Source of the DNA: Linanthus parryae
Lineage: Eukaryota; Streptophyta; Magnoliopsida; Ericales; Polemoniaceae
DNA length: 64,000 nt
Direction of reading: 5' to 3'
NCBI GenBank assembly: GCA_023055425.1
Contig: JALGPY010000001.1
Coordinates: forward strand, 29,315,001 to 29,379,000
Part shown: piece after piece, positions 32,036 through 44,049 of the stretch
Layout of the letters: the number at the start of each line of letters is the position of its first letter
How positions within the stretch are numbered: the stretch's first letter is position 1
Notes under the pieces: model-generated
What the model was told of the DNA's origin: nothing
The model's database searches: none
The model's input: the letters and a program-made list of their open reading frames with translations, nothing else
Position numbers and translations under genes: made by a program

Positions 32036-34996
32036 AATCTCCACATTGCCTTGAATTCTCTCGTCAACAGAAGTTGCTCATCTTCTCGTACATAAAGTTA
32101 CGTCTTCTCCACACCCATTGTCTCTCGTCACAGAGACTCACTGGACCCCACCTGGTCCGACATGTCCTGAAGATCCTCACTGGCTCAAGATGGCAATTCC
32201 AGACAATGCTAGAACTTGCTCTCCGGAACTGGCTTTGTGAACATATCCGCGGGGTTGTCAGCTATCCCTACATGCTTCATCGTGATGATGCTCTCGTTTC
32301 TCATAAAATGATACATGAGGCTGATATGCTTGGTTCAGACAATGCACTCAAGTTATCACAGTTGACTACCGCCTAATCTTGAAGTAGGTCTAGATCATTG
32401 AAGATAACTTTAAGCCATATTGCCCCATTTGCTACTTCCTTAAGAGTCATGTACTCTGGCTCTGTGGTTAAAAAAGTCACCGTCGGCTGCAGCGTAGCCT
32501 TCCAACTCACAACAGAACCTCCTAGAGTAAACACATAGCAAGTCATTGATCTTCTGCAATCAATATCCCCGACATAGTCCAAGTCAGAGAACCCAGCTAC
32601 CAAAATGTCTTATTTATCCCCATACCACAGCCCAATGTATGACGTACCCTTAAGGTACCTAAATATGTGCTTCATTTCATGCCAGTGATCCTTACTCGGT
32701 TGAGCCATAAAATGACTTACCACACCAACTGCAAATGCTATGTCCGGTCGAGTATAAACCATATCATACATGAAGCTTCCAACTGCGCTAGAATGTGGAA
32801 CCTTGGACATGTACTCCATCTCCTCCTCAGTCTGAACGGTGTACATTCATAGCTTGCAGTTAGTTGCATCTATAGCTTTAGATGATAACATCTCGAAACT
32901 CGCCAAGACCTTCTTGATGTATCCCTTCTGTGATAAGAAAAGCTTTTTTTCTTCCTATCTCTATAAATCTCAACTCCTAGAATCTTTCGAGCAGCCCCGG
33001 ATCCTTCATCTCGAGCTCCGCACTAAGTGACCTCTTTAGTTCTCCAATGCCCTTGATACTCTGAGTTGCGATCAGAATGTCATCCACATATAGAACTAGG
33101 TAAATACGTGATCCACCAAGCACCTTCTTGTGATACACGCAACAATCATACTCGCACCTCTGGTAACCAATCTTCAACATGAAGCTGTTGAACTCTTGTA
33201 CAATTTCCTCGATGACTGTTTAAGTTCGTAAAGAGATCTTTTCATATTGCACACATCTTCTTCTTTTCCCGGAACTTGGAACCCCTCGGGTTGGCTCATG
33301 TATATTTCCTCCTCCAACTTTCCGTGCACGAACGCTATTTTCATGTCTAGATGCTCAAGCTCTAAGTCGTGGTACGCCACCATCGCTAGTAGCGCCCTTA
33401 TCAAAGTATGTCTAACCACCAGTGAGAAGATCTCGGTGTAGTCAACTCCTTCTTTCTAGCTGAAACCAGCTTTGCTTTATACATGATGCCCTCTCCAGCT
33501 GCAGTTCCTTCCTTTCTTATGAAAACACACTTGCAAGTGAATATCTTCTTTCTCGGTGGCAATTTAACAATCTCCCAAGTCGAGTTCTTGCTAAGAGACT
33601 CCATCTCTTCTCCCATCGCGGCAATCCATTGTGCTGACTAAGAACTAAATATAGCGGCCTTGTAGGTGGACAACTCATCCTCCACCACCTCCGCTACCTG
33701 CAATGTATATCGCACCATACCATCATCTATATATCTTGACGGAGGATTTATGAATCCCCTTGCTCTTCCTTCAGCAATACTTTAATAAATCGATTCCTCT
33801 GGTAGTGACGCATTCCCATCAGACTCTTCTGCTTCTTCCTCTTCGATTTCCGGTTGCGGTGTAGGAATTTTAGACTTCTTAGAATCAGCAAGATCCAAAT
33901 TTTACCCCACCTTCTTCTCTGCATCTCCAATCTCTATTTCCACGGAATTATTCAGCACTGAACTCTCATGAAATACTACACGTATGCTAAGTATAATCTT
34001 ATTGTCTGTCCAAATCTTGTATCCCTTCACACCCGTCCCATAGCCCATGAATACTCCCTTCTTCTCCCGTGCTTCTAGCTTGCCATCACACACATGATAA
34101 TAGGCAACGCAACCAAAAACACTCAGATTAGAGTAACCTGCTGCTTTTTCGGACAAAATTTTAATAGAAATCTTGCATCCTATACCTATGTGCGCGCTTT
34201 GATTAACGGGATAACATGCCATGGAAACTGCCTCTTCCCAAAAACCCCTAAAAATACCTAGATTGAAAAGCATACACCGCGCCTTTGCTAAAATTGTCTG
34301 ATGCATTCTTTTGGCTACACCATTCTGCTACTGTGTGTGTCGAACGGTGTAATAGCGAGCAACTCCCTGATCCTTGTAGAATGTATCAAATATGATGAAA
34401 AAAAAATCCAAGTTGTTATCCTTACGCAGCCTCTTCACCTTCTTTCCCACCAAATTCTCTACCAAGGTCTTCGAGTCCTTGAATTTTGCGAAGGCTTCAT
34501 TCTTGTGCTTCATCACGAATATTCAAGTCATCCTTGAGTAGTCGTCTACAATTCTCAAAAAATACATGTACCCGCAAATTTCCTTAACTCGATATGGTCC
34601 CCAGCAATCCGAATGGATATAATCAAGGGTACCTTTCATTCTATGAACCGCCTTAGGGAACTTGCCACGTTGTAGCTTTCCATACACACAGTGCTCACAA
34701 AAGCCTAGGCTCTTGTGTGTGTGCCCACTTATCTATCATTTATCATGAAGTTCTTCATTTCCACGTTCACTTATATGACCAAGTCTCATATGCCATAGCT
34801 TGGTTTGATCAGCTTCCTTAACCTCGGTCGAGACAACTCCGGCAGAACTTGTGATCGTCGAACCTTGAAGCATGTATAAAGTTCCACTCTTGAATCCCTT
34901 GAGAATCAGCTTAGAACCCTTGCATACTTGTAGATATCCACCTTTATTGGAAGCTACACAATGTATATTTTCTAACTCATTCAGTTGTGGCGGCAA
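32036..34996 (-). pseudogene. Ty1/copia pol pseudogene (Tnt1-like)
   Basis: Minus-strand order: GAG-pre-integrase (LWHMRLGHISERG, about 34770); integrase (HSD near 34610, DDYSR near 34555, then regions at 33902-34516); RVT_2 (33401-33616, HLDMKIAFVHGKLEEEIYMS near 33320); YVDD near 33090; RNase H (32373-32846, TRPDIAFAVG and SDLDYVGDIDC); and a C-terminal NPADMFTKPVP-type end near 32255. Many stops and shifts. Protease and zinc knuckle of this element were not found; they would lie where the foreign relic at 35050-36140 sits. Confidence 0.85.
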
Positions 34997-35049
34997 GAGT
35001 GATTGTGAGTCCTCGGATTCATCAACTTATATGTGCTACATCGGAATGG

Positions 35050-36140
35050 AAACCTTTTAATGACTTTCACACTCCCAAGTCTTTTTTTTACTCATCATAT
35101 GTGCTTAAATGTGAAGAGTTAGTTAAGCATACTTCAAATGAGTTAGTTGCCGTCGAGAAAACAATTTACCTTTTTAGAAGATGAAAAATCTAGTATGTTA
35201 CAGAGTATTCATGCGTTCAATTTTATGATTGACATTCTTGTAGTACAAGTCAAACTCCTCAAAAAGGAAACTGATTAGTTAAAGGAAGAAAAGTGGACTA
35301 CGTCCCTTGAAATCAAGGTTGTTGAAGACTGTTTGGGTGAGTATGTACACGAGCTTGCCACCAGAAGCTTTAAGCATGAAACAGGGTCTGCACTCCTTGA
35401 TGATTCATTTGAAAAGAATCATGGTCATGCTACTGCATGTAATACGTGTGAGTCAGGGTCTAAATCCCCTGATGGTTTCAACTTAAAAGAACACTAGTCA
35501 CAAGAACAACGACATGACAATGTCAGATATACCTTTCACAGCTAAAGCCAAAGAATTCAAAGGCAAGGGGATCAAGGGAAAGTCCACAAAGAATGTTTCA
35601 TGGCCTCCTCTGGTTAATGTTCTGGATGATAGAGGAAGCAACAGTTCTTTCTGGCCTAGAAACGACGTTAGTGACAAGGTGTCGGTTTCCTCGCGTTTGT
35701 CCTTGAATAGAATTAGAGACCTTGACCTTGACATGGAATCTTTTGAATCCCCTTTATGACAAATTCAAGAAGAAACGCCTTCGTCAAAACTAAGAAATCA
35801 TAAAAGACACACTCTGGAGAGGAATCTCAAAAGTTGTGTCAAAAACAAATCTTTTATTAAACAGCCCTCTAGGAATGAAGGCTCTATTTTAGGGTTCATT
35901 GTCAATGATCATAAAGGACATCTAAGTCAATAAAGGACTTCTAATCAATAAAGGACTTCTAGGTCATGTCTATCGCAAAACAAATATGTCCTTTCCAACC
36001 TTCCTCGAGACAGTTCCCAAGTGTTACCATTGTGGCATATATGGTCATCAAAAGATATGTTCCTTGCCCTTCATATCGTAGCTTCCCTTGGCCATCGAAG
36101 CCTGGCTGTCTAAACCTCCATATGCAGCCTTGTGTCGCAA
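35050..36140 (+). pseudogene. Foreign copia gag relic in opposite orientation
   Basis: Plus-strand fragments read as the spacer and zinc-knuckle region of a long copia gag. There is a charged coiled-coil-like stretch (LEIKVVEDCLGEYVHEL, about 35305-35355), an open segment at 35514-35756 (TKNVSWPPLV), and a CYHCGIYGHQKIC knuckle at about 36020-36058 (spacing before the last Cys one residue short). It lies between the gag and pol of a minus-strand element. Stops are frequent. Confidence 0.55.
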
Positions 36141-36144
36141 CTCC

Positions 36145-36726
36145 CTAGTGTGAAGAGAAAACCTTACCTCTTTTGAGGGTGACAGTCTCTTTCCCAACGA
36201 TGAAAGACTGTACAGAACCCTCATACAATGGAGGAAAGAACACCAACATAATCAAGACAGCTTCCCCAGGACTCACCAGTTCATTACTATTATGCAACTC
36301 AAATAAAATAGTATTTAACTGATCTAGGTGATCTCTAAGATTCTGACCTACATAAATTCGCTGACTAAACAGGCGTTGCCTCGACATCAATTTGTTGATG
36401 AGCGACTTCGTCATGTAGATACTCTCCAACTTCAACAACAAAGCACGTGCTGTCTCCCCATCTTTAACTTCGATGATCACGTCAGCCGCGAGGCACAACA
36501 TGATCATTGTGTGCGCCTTCTCTTCCATCATCTCATACTCCGCGATGGTTGTATATGTGCCCTTCTTGTCTGCCGCCAACGACAACCAATTGCCTTGCTG
36601 CTTCAACAAAGCGCACACCTTAATTTTCCACAGACTGAATTTGTTCCTCCCAATAAACTTGTCCATCTTGATCATCCCCCCAACATCGTTCTTTGCAAAA
36701 TCCTGGTTTCGCTCAGTCTGAATCAT
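36145..36726 (-). pseudogene. Ty1/copia gag (Tnt1-like) fragment
   Basis: A long open frame runs from 36897 to 36145, but the likely gag start is the ATG at 36726, about 72 bp inside the primer-binding site. Motifs are KMDKFIGRNKFSLWKIKVCALL, MIMLCLAADVI and SLINKLMSRQRLFSQR. The zinc knuckle is missing because the frame is cut at 36145. Coding quality is better than in the pol part, which hints at different ages. Confidence 0.8.
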
Positions 36727-36797
36727 TGAAACCCTACCTTCCTGAATTCCAGCAAAACTTGAAACTTTATTTGATAGCTCCACCCGCTCGTGACCAC

Positions 36798-36809
36798 GCT
36801 CTGATACCA
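36798..36809 (-). promoter_or_regulatory. Primer-binding site (Met-tRNA)
   Basis: Minus-strand TGGTATCAGAGC three bases inside the LTR end at 36813; complementary to the 3' end of initiator Met tRNA as in most plant copia elements. Confidence 0.85.
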
Positions 36810-36812
36810 GTT

Positions 36813-37201
36813 TGTTATAATAACGGGAATTAAGCAGCAACGGTGAACATGAAAGATTAAGTACACACACAAATTTAACGTTGTTCACTAGCCTCAATTG
36901 CTAGCGGAAAACCATCTTCATTTATGAGAAGAACCAAAACAAATAGCACGGAAAGTTATGCATGACCTATACTCAATATATAGACCCTAACGCGTCTAAC
37001 TTGTGCCCAAAGCAACGCCCAAAAAACGGACAACAAAATTCCGAAACCAACCCAGCCCTTCTGGTCGTACGACCAGCAGTGAGTTCCTCCTCCTCCTGCT
37101 TGCTTGCTTGGTTGGCCTTCTCTGGTCTTCCTCGCTTCATTGCTTCATCTCTGGTTTCCTAGTTGAGCCTCGGTCATTTGACTCAAGACACTTTTCTAAC
37201 A
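36813..37201 (-). mobile_element. 5' LTR of the copia gag at 36145-36726
   Basis: 389 bp with inverted ends TGTTA (36813-36817 on plus) and TAACA (37197-37201). Minus-strand TATA-like CTATATATTG near 36975-36985. It does not closely match the interrupted LTR at 30819-32035, so the two flanking LTRs may belong to different elements. Confidence 0.8.
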
Positions 37202-38332
37202 TCTGAGGTAAAAGCATTCATTTTGTTATTCGCTCTGATTTTTCTTTCTTTTTATTCCATTTTTTTCCTTCCATCTTTTTACAACATGGATTTGTTTTTA
37301 AATGAATATTAGATGCGTAAGGAGAACCAAAACGCAGTTCATATTAAATCTTACAGAGGCTCCACCACTCTTGATTGTCGATAATAAACTACTGTAACTG
37401 TTATTGCACTTAAGTCAATGAAGTACAGATACAGTTTGAAAGTGCAGTATCCTAAAGATTCTTCCTAATAAAGACATGCCTGGCTGGCTCTTAACTCTAG
37501 CTCTGGGAACCCTACTCTTAAGTCCAACTCCTCCCACCGAAACATAAACAATTTAGCCTTACATTATCGTTTGTCTATTGAGCGTTTGCTAACATTTATA
37601 GTATTAGCTACTCTTTTTGCTCATGATACGGAAAGCATGAAAGTAACAAATCAATATGATTAGTTTATAATTTAGGGTATATACCAAGATATACTTAACT
37701 ACTGAAGAAGATGCTTTCTGAGCATGTTGATGTTTTGGCTTTTCATGTAGTAAGTGAATAGTACAAGACAATGAGAGCCCTTCAGCAGGCTTCAAACTTG
37801 TAAGCATACTACACTACACTAATAGATCCCACATTCAAATTTAATGTAGCTAGTTCTTTGATCATTTCTTTACCCTATACATATACATCATTTTAGGGAA
37901 TGAGACTAAACTACAACCTAGCTACAAATTCAGCACCCTTGAGGTTTGAATTCTGTGGGTGAACGTGGGCATCAAAATTCTTACAACTTGGACAATTCAT
38001 TTGTTCAGCTCGGGCATTTGTAAATGTGTATTTTATTCCAGTGAAATGTGAACCTACTAAAAATTTAAGAGTGACAAAGTCAATCTGAACAATGAGCCAC
38101 ACTTACTAAGTTCCACCATTGTCGACTTGTCTGACCGTGCACATACCACTTTTACTATCTTTATATAAAAACAACAATTAATTTCTTGAGGTTAGCATCT
38201 AACAAGTATACCAAAACCGATCAAGTCATATATAGTTATGTGAAACCTTATTCGCATTTCCTTCTTTAGACCGAGAATAAATAAAAAAAACCTCGAATGT
38301 GGACCCCTGATGGTTCGGAAGAGTTAGGCTTA
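37202..38332. other. Unassigned intergenic DNA
   Basis: No domain, RNA gene or terminal repeat was recognised. Minus-strand frames at 37604-37807 and 37911-38102 are short, with no family resemblance. Confidence 0.4.
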
Positions 38333-38778
38333 GGGTGAGTTTGAGAATGCTTCTGCTGCCAGCACAGCTGTTTTTCGACAGCAGAAGCAGTTTTAGTGTG
38401 TTTAGTAAAAATAAAATTTCTGTTTTTTCGGACAGTTTCTGCTGTCCCACAACAGTTTTCAGGAAGCAAGGGGGGAGATGCTTTTTCAGAAAGTGATTTT
38501 GATTTATTTATCTACAACCGATTTTAACCTTACAACTTTTTTAAAATATCAATAGTTATCTTTACAGAAATGACACATGTCATGTATTTTGGTCATTTTA
38601 CCATCTCACAGCAACTTCACAGTTGATTTTACCAAATACAAAATTACTATATCAATATTTCACATCAACTTTTACGTAATATTTACCAAACAATATTTTA
38701 TCAGGATTCAACAACTTTTTCATGGCGTTTTCACACAACAGCTTTCTAGCACCGCCACAGCATTCCCAAACTAGCGCT
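38333..38778. mobile_element. hAT-like MITE, copy 1
   Basis: About 445 bp, roughly 85-90% similar by eye to 41823-42268 in the same orientation. Inverted ends GGTGAGTTTGAGAATGCT and AGCATTCCCAAACTAGC. Short direct repeat GCTTAG at both borders. No coding capacity. The end sequence resembles hAT-type MITEs but an exact 8-bp target duplication could not be fixed. Confidence 0.7.
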
Positions 38779-39073
38779 TAGTGGAATAGCTTGTATTTTA
38801 CTTTGTAATATATATGAACGCAAAACTTATTTAAATTCAGCTGTGATGATTTGTATTTCAGTACTGAGGTACATATATATACACATAGGAAGATCAAAAA
38901 TTACAATCAACAGACTAAATAAAAATATTCATCTTGACCCTTTAATTGTGGATCTTGCTGGTAGGATAGTCATTCCAATAATTCTGGGATTTCGTCAAAT
39001 CTTTCTCATGGTCTTCATCCTTCCTTATTACCTCTTGAATGGTTTTCCTTTCCCTTTTTGAAAATATTCCTTA

Positions 39074-39989
39074 TCATGCCCCCCTCAAGTTGGAGATTGA
39101 ATGTGAATGAAGTCCCAACTTGCTCCTCACGAAACGAAATGGTGCTCTTGGCAACAATTTTGTGAATATATCTGCAAGTTGAAGGGATGATGGAACATAT
39201 CGTGTGATAAGTGTATCCATAGCAACTTTTTCACAAACAAAGTGATAATCTATCTCAATATGCTTTGTTCGTGAATGAAATAATGGGTTAACCGACATGT
39301 ACAACGCACTGAGATTATCACAAAAGAGTTGCGGTGGTTTGAGCAGAGGAATTTCGATGGCGCGGAGCAAAAGACGTAAGCCAAGTTAACTCTGTTGTTG
39401 TAGACACCATTGATCAATACTCAGATTCTGAGCTTGACCGAGCAACGGTTTGTTGCTTTTTTGAACACCATGAAATGCAATTAGCCTCCCAAAATATGAA
39501 AAACCCTGCGGTGCTTTTTCTAGTAACAACGTGCCCAGTCAGCGTCAGAGAAGCCATATAGAGACACTGAAGTGATAGAAATAAAACACAAACTATAATC
39601 TTGTGTTCCTTTTAAATATCGAAGGATTCTCTTAACAGCCATCAGATGTAAAATGGTTGGGTCATTGAAAAATTGACACGCCCTATTCATAGCATAGATC
39701 ACAATGTACTTTTTCAAGAGGGAAATCTAAACTTTTATTGATCAACTGAAATGGTAGGCTTATAACTTTTTCTCGATTGACAACTAACACATATGGATGG
39801 TTTAGTTCTCCAGTTTGTGACAACAATAACATTTCTTCCTTTCAGTAAAGATAGGAACTTTGAACTAGGATGTTCGATTTGTTGGTGCCACAGTAAGAAT
39901 GAGCCCCTACTCTTTATTGCTGATAATGCCTCTTGAATGTCCGGACCTAGCGCATTGAGATTCCCTTGTTTATGCCCCCTTAATACCAC
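39074..39989 (-). pseudogene. Copia GAG-pre-integrase fused to RNase H remnant
   Basis: 39735-39989 carries LLWHQQIEHPSSKFLSLL and paired CVSC. Across the deletion, 39520-39717 gives MNRACQFFNDPTILHLMAVKRI and SDADWARC. 39074-39370 gives the RNase H C-terminus (CDNLSALYMSVNPLFHSRTKH, QLADIFTKLL). Further frameshifts lie between them. Confidence 0.8.
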
Positions 39990-39993
39990 TTTC

Positions 39994-41029
39994 TTATCTT
40001 GAATTTAAAAAAAAAAAAGATGATGTGAATTCAACGGTGGAAGCATTATTTGAATTAAACTTGCTAACAGACATTAAATTATTTTTCAATTGCGGAACCA
40101 CAAGAGTATCCTGTAGGTTCGATTTTCCAACTTCGGCATCACCAATATGTGTGATGGGAATTTTATTTCCACTCCCAATAAAAATAACATCATCTCCTCT
40201 ATCATGTTTAAGGTGTGATAATATACATGTATTATTGAACATATGCGCGGTAGCACCGAAATCCACATAGAACGCGGGATCTTCCTTCTTTAGGGTTAAG
40301 CTGCCAAAGCTTGTCGAAAGTCTTCTGATTGATGCGAGTAATCAAACCTGTTCCAACAATCTAAAGCAATATGATTCATCTTGCCACAAATTTGACAGGT
40401 TACCCTCTCACCTTTCTCATTGTTCTGATTCGTTCCAGGATGATACTCGTCCTTTGTAGAGAGATCGGGAGTGGAGCGAGAGTAGTTATTGCTGCTGTTT
40501 TAGCCATTATAACGACCTGTTGGGGTGAAACCTCTTCCTATGGAATTGAAGTTGGCACGTCCTCGACCACCACGTCCACGACCACCCTGGCTAAAATAGG
40601 CCTGAGCATGCTCGATATAAACTCTATCTTCCTCCTTATGAGCAACCCTAGTTTGGTCATGCCCTTGGAGAGAAAGAACAAATTGGTTGAAAGTAGGATA
40701 AGATGGTTTTGTCTCCATAGCAAGACAGGAATTCTCATACTTTCATCCCAGGGCGCGAGAAAACTGGAACAATTTATAAAGATCATGACAGGCTTTCTGA
40801 TAGCAGCAAGATTGTCATAGATTGCCTTGAACTACCGGACATATTCTTCTAAAGAACGTGACCCTTTCTTAATGGTCATAAGCATATGTTTGAGCATTCC
40901 TTCTTTCTCAATAGTTGTTCGAAGCAATTGATCTCCCAATGAAATCCAGAGAAGATAGGTAGTAGTATCCATGTCAATGTATATTTGAGCTTCTTTTTTG
41001 ATTGTATTGAGAAGCCATGATATGAGCAA
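39994..41029 (-). pseudogene. Copia gag and protease of the deleted element
   Basis: The gag frames (40832-41029, 40500-40718) include LSLQGHDQTRVAH and a Gly/Arg-rich GGRGRGGRGRANFN stretch. An intact CCHC knuckle (CQICGKMNHIALDC) lies at about 40350-40400. Protease 39994-40266 reads DFGATAHM, with Phe replacing Ser in the DSGA active-site motif. A stop separates the gag frames near 40500. Confidence 0.8.
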
Positions 41030-41822
41030 ACCATTATTCGTTACCCATAAGGTATAAGCTGGATTTGCACTCTTATCTTGTTAGAGAGCCTCGTGTTTTC
41101 CACCGTCTTTTTCAAGATGGTGGAGAATCCCAAGGCTGCGAGCAAGATGAAGAATTTGGGAACGCCATAAGATAGTTGTTTGAGCCTAGTATGATTGATA
41201 CTAAACAGGCACATTGGTGAAAGGATTGGATGCTGAGTTTGGGATCTTCAATTTGACTTCCCATGTTCATGTTGAGAAGGGAAAGGTGTTGGAAAGCTTT
41301 TTGATTTCTGGAGATTACTGTTTAGGCTTGCGAGTATATGGCTCTGATATCATGAACGCAAAAATGATTTCAATTTAGCTGAGATGATTTGTATATCAAT
41401 ACCATTTACATATATATACACATAGGAAGATCAAAAATTAGATCAAGAGTAATGAAACTATTCATCTTGACCCTTTAAGTTTGGATCTTGCCGGTACAAT
41501 AATCATCCCAAAAATTATGGGAATTCGTCAAATCATTCTCTTGGTCTTCATCCTTCCTTATTAGCTCTTGATTGGTTTTCCTTTCCCTTTTTGAAAAATA
41601 TTCCTTATCAATATACCCCCTGCCATGTGAGTTGATAATGAACTAAACTCAGTCAACCTTTGAAAGAACTAAATGCTAGAATTTCAAGCCTAGGTTCTGG
41701 TACTGGTTTTGTTGTTATAAAAAAAATCCATGGCAGTCAAAATTAATTTTGCGGTAAACTTTGGGTTCAATGTACTTATTGTATGTCGGTTTGGTAGGTT
41801 TTTTGCTACTTTAAAGGACTAT

Positions 41823-42268
41823 GGGTGAGTTTGGGAATACTTCTGCTGGCAGCACAACTGCTTTTCGCCAGCATAAGCAGTTTTAGTGTGTTTGGTAAAA
41901 ATAAAATTTCTGCTTTTCCGGACAGTTTCTGCTGTCCTGCAACAGTTTTCAGGAAGCAAGGGGGGATGCTTTTCCAGAAAGTGCTTTTGATTAATTTATC
42001 TACAACCGATTTTGACCTAACAATTTTTTTAAAATATCAATAGTTATCTTTACGGAAATGACACGTGTCATATATTTTTGTCATTTAACCTCTCACAGCA
42101 ACTTCACAATTAATTTTACCAAACAAAAAATCACTATATCAATATTTCACAACCGCTTTTTATGTAATATTTACCAAACAACATTTTATCAAGAATTCAC
42201 AGCAGCTTTTCCACGGTACTTTCACTCAGAAACATTCTAGCACAGCCAGAGCATTCCCAAACCAGCCC
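41823..42268. mobile_element. hAT-like MITE, copy 2
   Basis: Partner of 38333-38778: ends GGTGAGTTTGGGAATACT and AGCATTCCCAAACCAGC, and a short CTATG direct repeat at the borders. The interior shares CAGGAAGCAAGGGGG and TAAGCAGTTTTAGTGTGTTT. Confidence 0.7.
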
Positions 42269-42475
42269 TATGTGGTATTTGAAATTGACTCTGATGTGTT
42301 AGCAAACCGCTAGTTGCAGTTAATTACTAGCGAAATCTTCTATTTGAACAAATATTTTGTCTTTGATGTGTTAGCAAGGCCTACGTTACATTTAATTATA
42401 CGCAACAACTTTTGTTTTATATTACAAAATAAGAAACGGTCAGAAATTCACAACTTCTCTATACACAAAAAAAAT

Positions 42476-42761
42476 AGCTATGGTGGTAGCTCAAGTGGTA
42501 GAGCGTTGGAAGCCCCTCCATGAGGTCCCGGGCAGGGGCGGAGCCAACCCTGGGCACGGGTAGGCACATTCCCTATCTCTTTTGAACAAATATGCAATTT
42601 TACCCGTATGTCGCAAAAAATTATTCAAAAGTGCTCTTGCAATAATAGAGAAAGTTCCCATGTTAAAATTTGAGTAGTTGCTTGGTGCCCTGGTAGTTTT
42701 TGGTTCCTGTCCTCGCCTCTGGTCCCGGGCTCAAACCTGGTTGACGAAAAAAACAATTTCT
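42476..42761 (+). mobile_element. tRNA-derived SINE, split by a hAT MITE
   Basis: An A-box-like TGGTAGCTCAAGTGGTAGAG (42484-42503) and, after removing the insert at 42533-42721, a B-box-like GGGCTCAAACCTGG (ending 42740). A-rich 3' region. Direct repeat CAAAAAAAAT flanks it at 42466-42475 and 42762-42771. It cannot be a tRNA gene: no anticodon stem or acceptor pairing is visible. Confidence 0.65.
42533..42721. mobile_element. hAT-like MITE with perfect 8-bp target duplication
   Basis: 189 bp. Ends CAGGGGCGGAGCC and GTCCTCGCCTCTG are inverted, CAGRGGCG type. The target GTCCCGGG is duplicated at 42525-42532 and 42722-42729, the 8-bp size characteristic of hAT elements. Confidence 0.85.
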
Positions 42762-42771
42762 CAAAAAAAAT

Positions 42772-43130
42772 GGAAAAAAAACCTTAAAGAACCATTATAG
42801 TATTGACAGAAATGGAAATCTTCTCACAGTTAACAATGAACAGTACATAATAATTTTTATCTGTCTCAGCAACTAACTATAGTTACTCTTTAACCTAACA
42901 ACAGTTTATTTAACTATAATTCAGCTTTGTTACTACAATACAGCCCCTCAGGTGTCTTATACGCTATACAATAGTCATTTACAGAGTTGAAGGTCTATAA
43001 TTAACCTTCTCCCAAACAAAAGAGAATTATTTGTTACAAACTTATGTTAACTACACTAAGGACAATAGTTTTGTGTAACTACATCCCTGCTTTTGACTAT
43101 CTTGACAATTAGTACTCTTAGCAATCATCC
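42772..43130. other. Possible 3' LTR region of the copia at 43131
   Basis: No coding potential. A purine-rich AGCTTGAGG (minus, near 43130) precedes a TGATTGC start, so part of this stretch may be the 3' LTR of the minus-strand copia; its outer end was not found. Confidence 0.3.
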
Positions 43131-44049
43131 TCAAGCTGAACTGAGATGAACCTAAGTGAAGCTTGGAACACAAATACGAAACTGAGCTTCACCCAAATCT
43201 TTGGTAAAGAGATCAGCAGGTTGATCCATAGAAGAAATATGACCAAGAAGGAGTTGCTTAGCTACAACCATCTCCCTAACAAAGGGAAAATAAATTTTAA
43301 TGTGCTTTGCCTTAGCATGGAAAACATGGTTTGTAGCTATAGCTAAAGCTGAAGTCTTTTCACACCAAAGAGAATGTGGAGTAGAAGGTAGAATATTAAG
43401 ATCAGACAGAGATAGTGCAACCATTTAACCTCAGCAGTTGTAATAGCCATATCCTTTTACTCTTCATGTGGAAGATCGGGCCACTGTGTCTTTCTTCTTG
43501 GAGCTCCATGATACAAGATTATCCCCCAAGAAAATGCAGAAACCAGTAGTGGATCTTCTAACTTGAATGTCTCCAGTTCAATCAGCATATGACAATGCTA
43601 TGAGCATAAAATGACTAGGAGAGATAGTAATGCCTTGATGCAAAGTCCCTTCGACATATCTTAGATAGTCTACCTGTTTAGAATGATTCATGTGTTGAAA
43701 CAAAGCATTCACCCATACTGAATGTCTGGTTAGGTGATAGTCTAGTACTGCAAAGCACCCACAATGCTCCTATATATTGAAAGGCTACCAAATGGAGACA
43801 TATCATGAGTAATGTTACCAAATCTCAGAGCACACGGAATTACACAAGGTTTGCAGTCAAGAAGCTGAGGTTTGGTGAGCAAATCATAAGCATACTTAGT
43901 CTGATGAAGGACCACACCAGTAGCAAAATAGGTGAACTCAATGCCTAAGAAATAGCTTAGTTGACCCAGATCTTTAAATGCAAATGTGAGTTTTCATAGA
44001 GGCCACCAAGGAGGTCATGACTTTGGGAGAGTTGCATGTAAGAATAATG
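43131..44049 (-). pseudogene. Copia RT C-terminus and RNase H (split element, part 2)
   Basis: Minus strand: the RT downstream of the YVDD box (44049 to about 43900), then LHQTKYAYDLL near 43890. The RNase H end at 43152-43424 reads LWCEKTSALAIATNHVFHAKAKH and QPADLFTKDL. It is the continuation of the RT at 53993-54458, separated by the solo LTR and the copia nested in it. The target repeat TAATG is at 44045-44049. Confidence 0.8.

Larger units (their letters stand above)
38815..41610 (-). mobile_element. Internally deleted Ty1/copia element with both LTRs and target duplication
   Basis: LTRs 38815-39076 (262 bp, 3') and 41353-41610 (258 bp, 5') share TGAACGCAAAA and TTCCTTATCA ends. A 5-bp duplication ATATA flanks the element (38810-38814, 41611-41615). 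The primer-binding site TGATATCAGAGCC lies at 41340-41352 (minus), and a polypurine tract GAGGGGGG lies just outside the 3' LTR, around 39078-39087. The interior is only about 2.3 kb: gag, protease and GAG-pre-integrase, then directly the RNase H end. Most of integrase and RT is deleted at about 39720-39735. Confidence 0.9.

Noticed and set aside
42484..42503. tRNA gene from A-box-like sequence
   Set aside because: No cloverleaf or acceptor stem; target duplication and A-rich end indicate a SINE.
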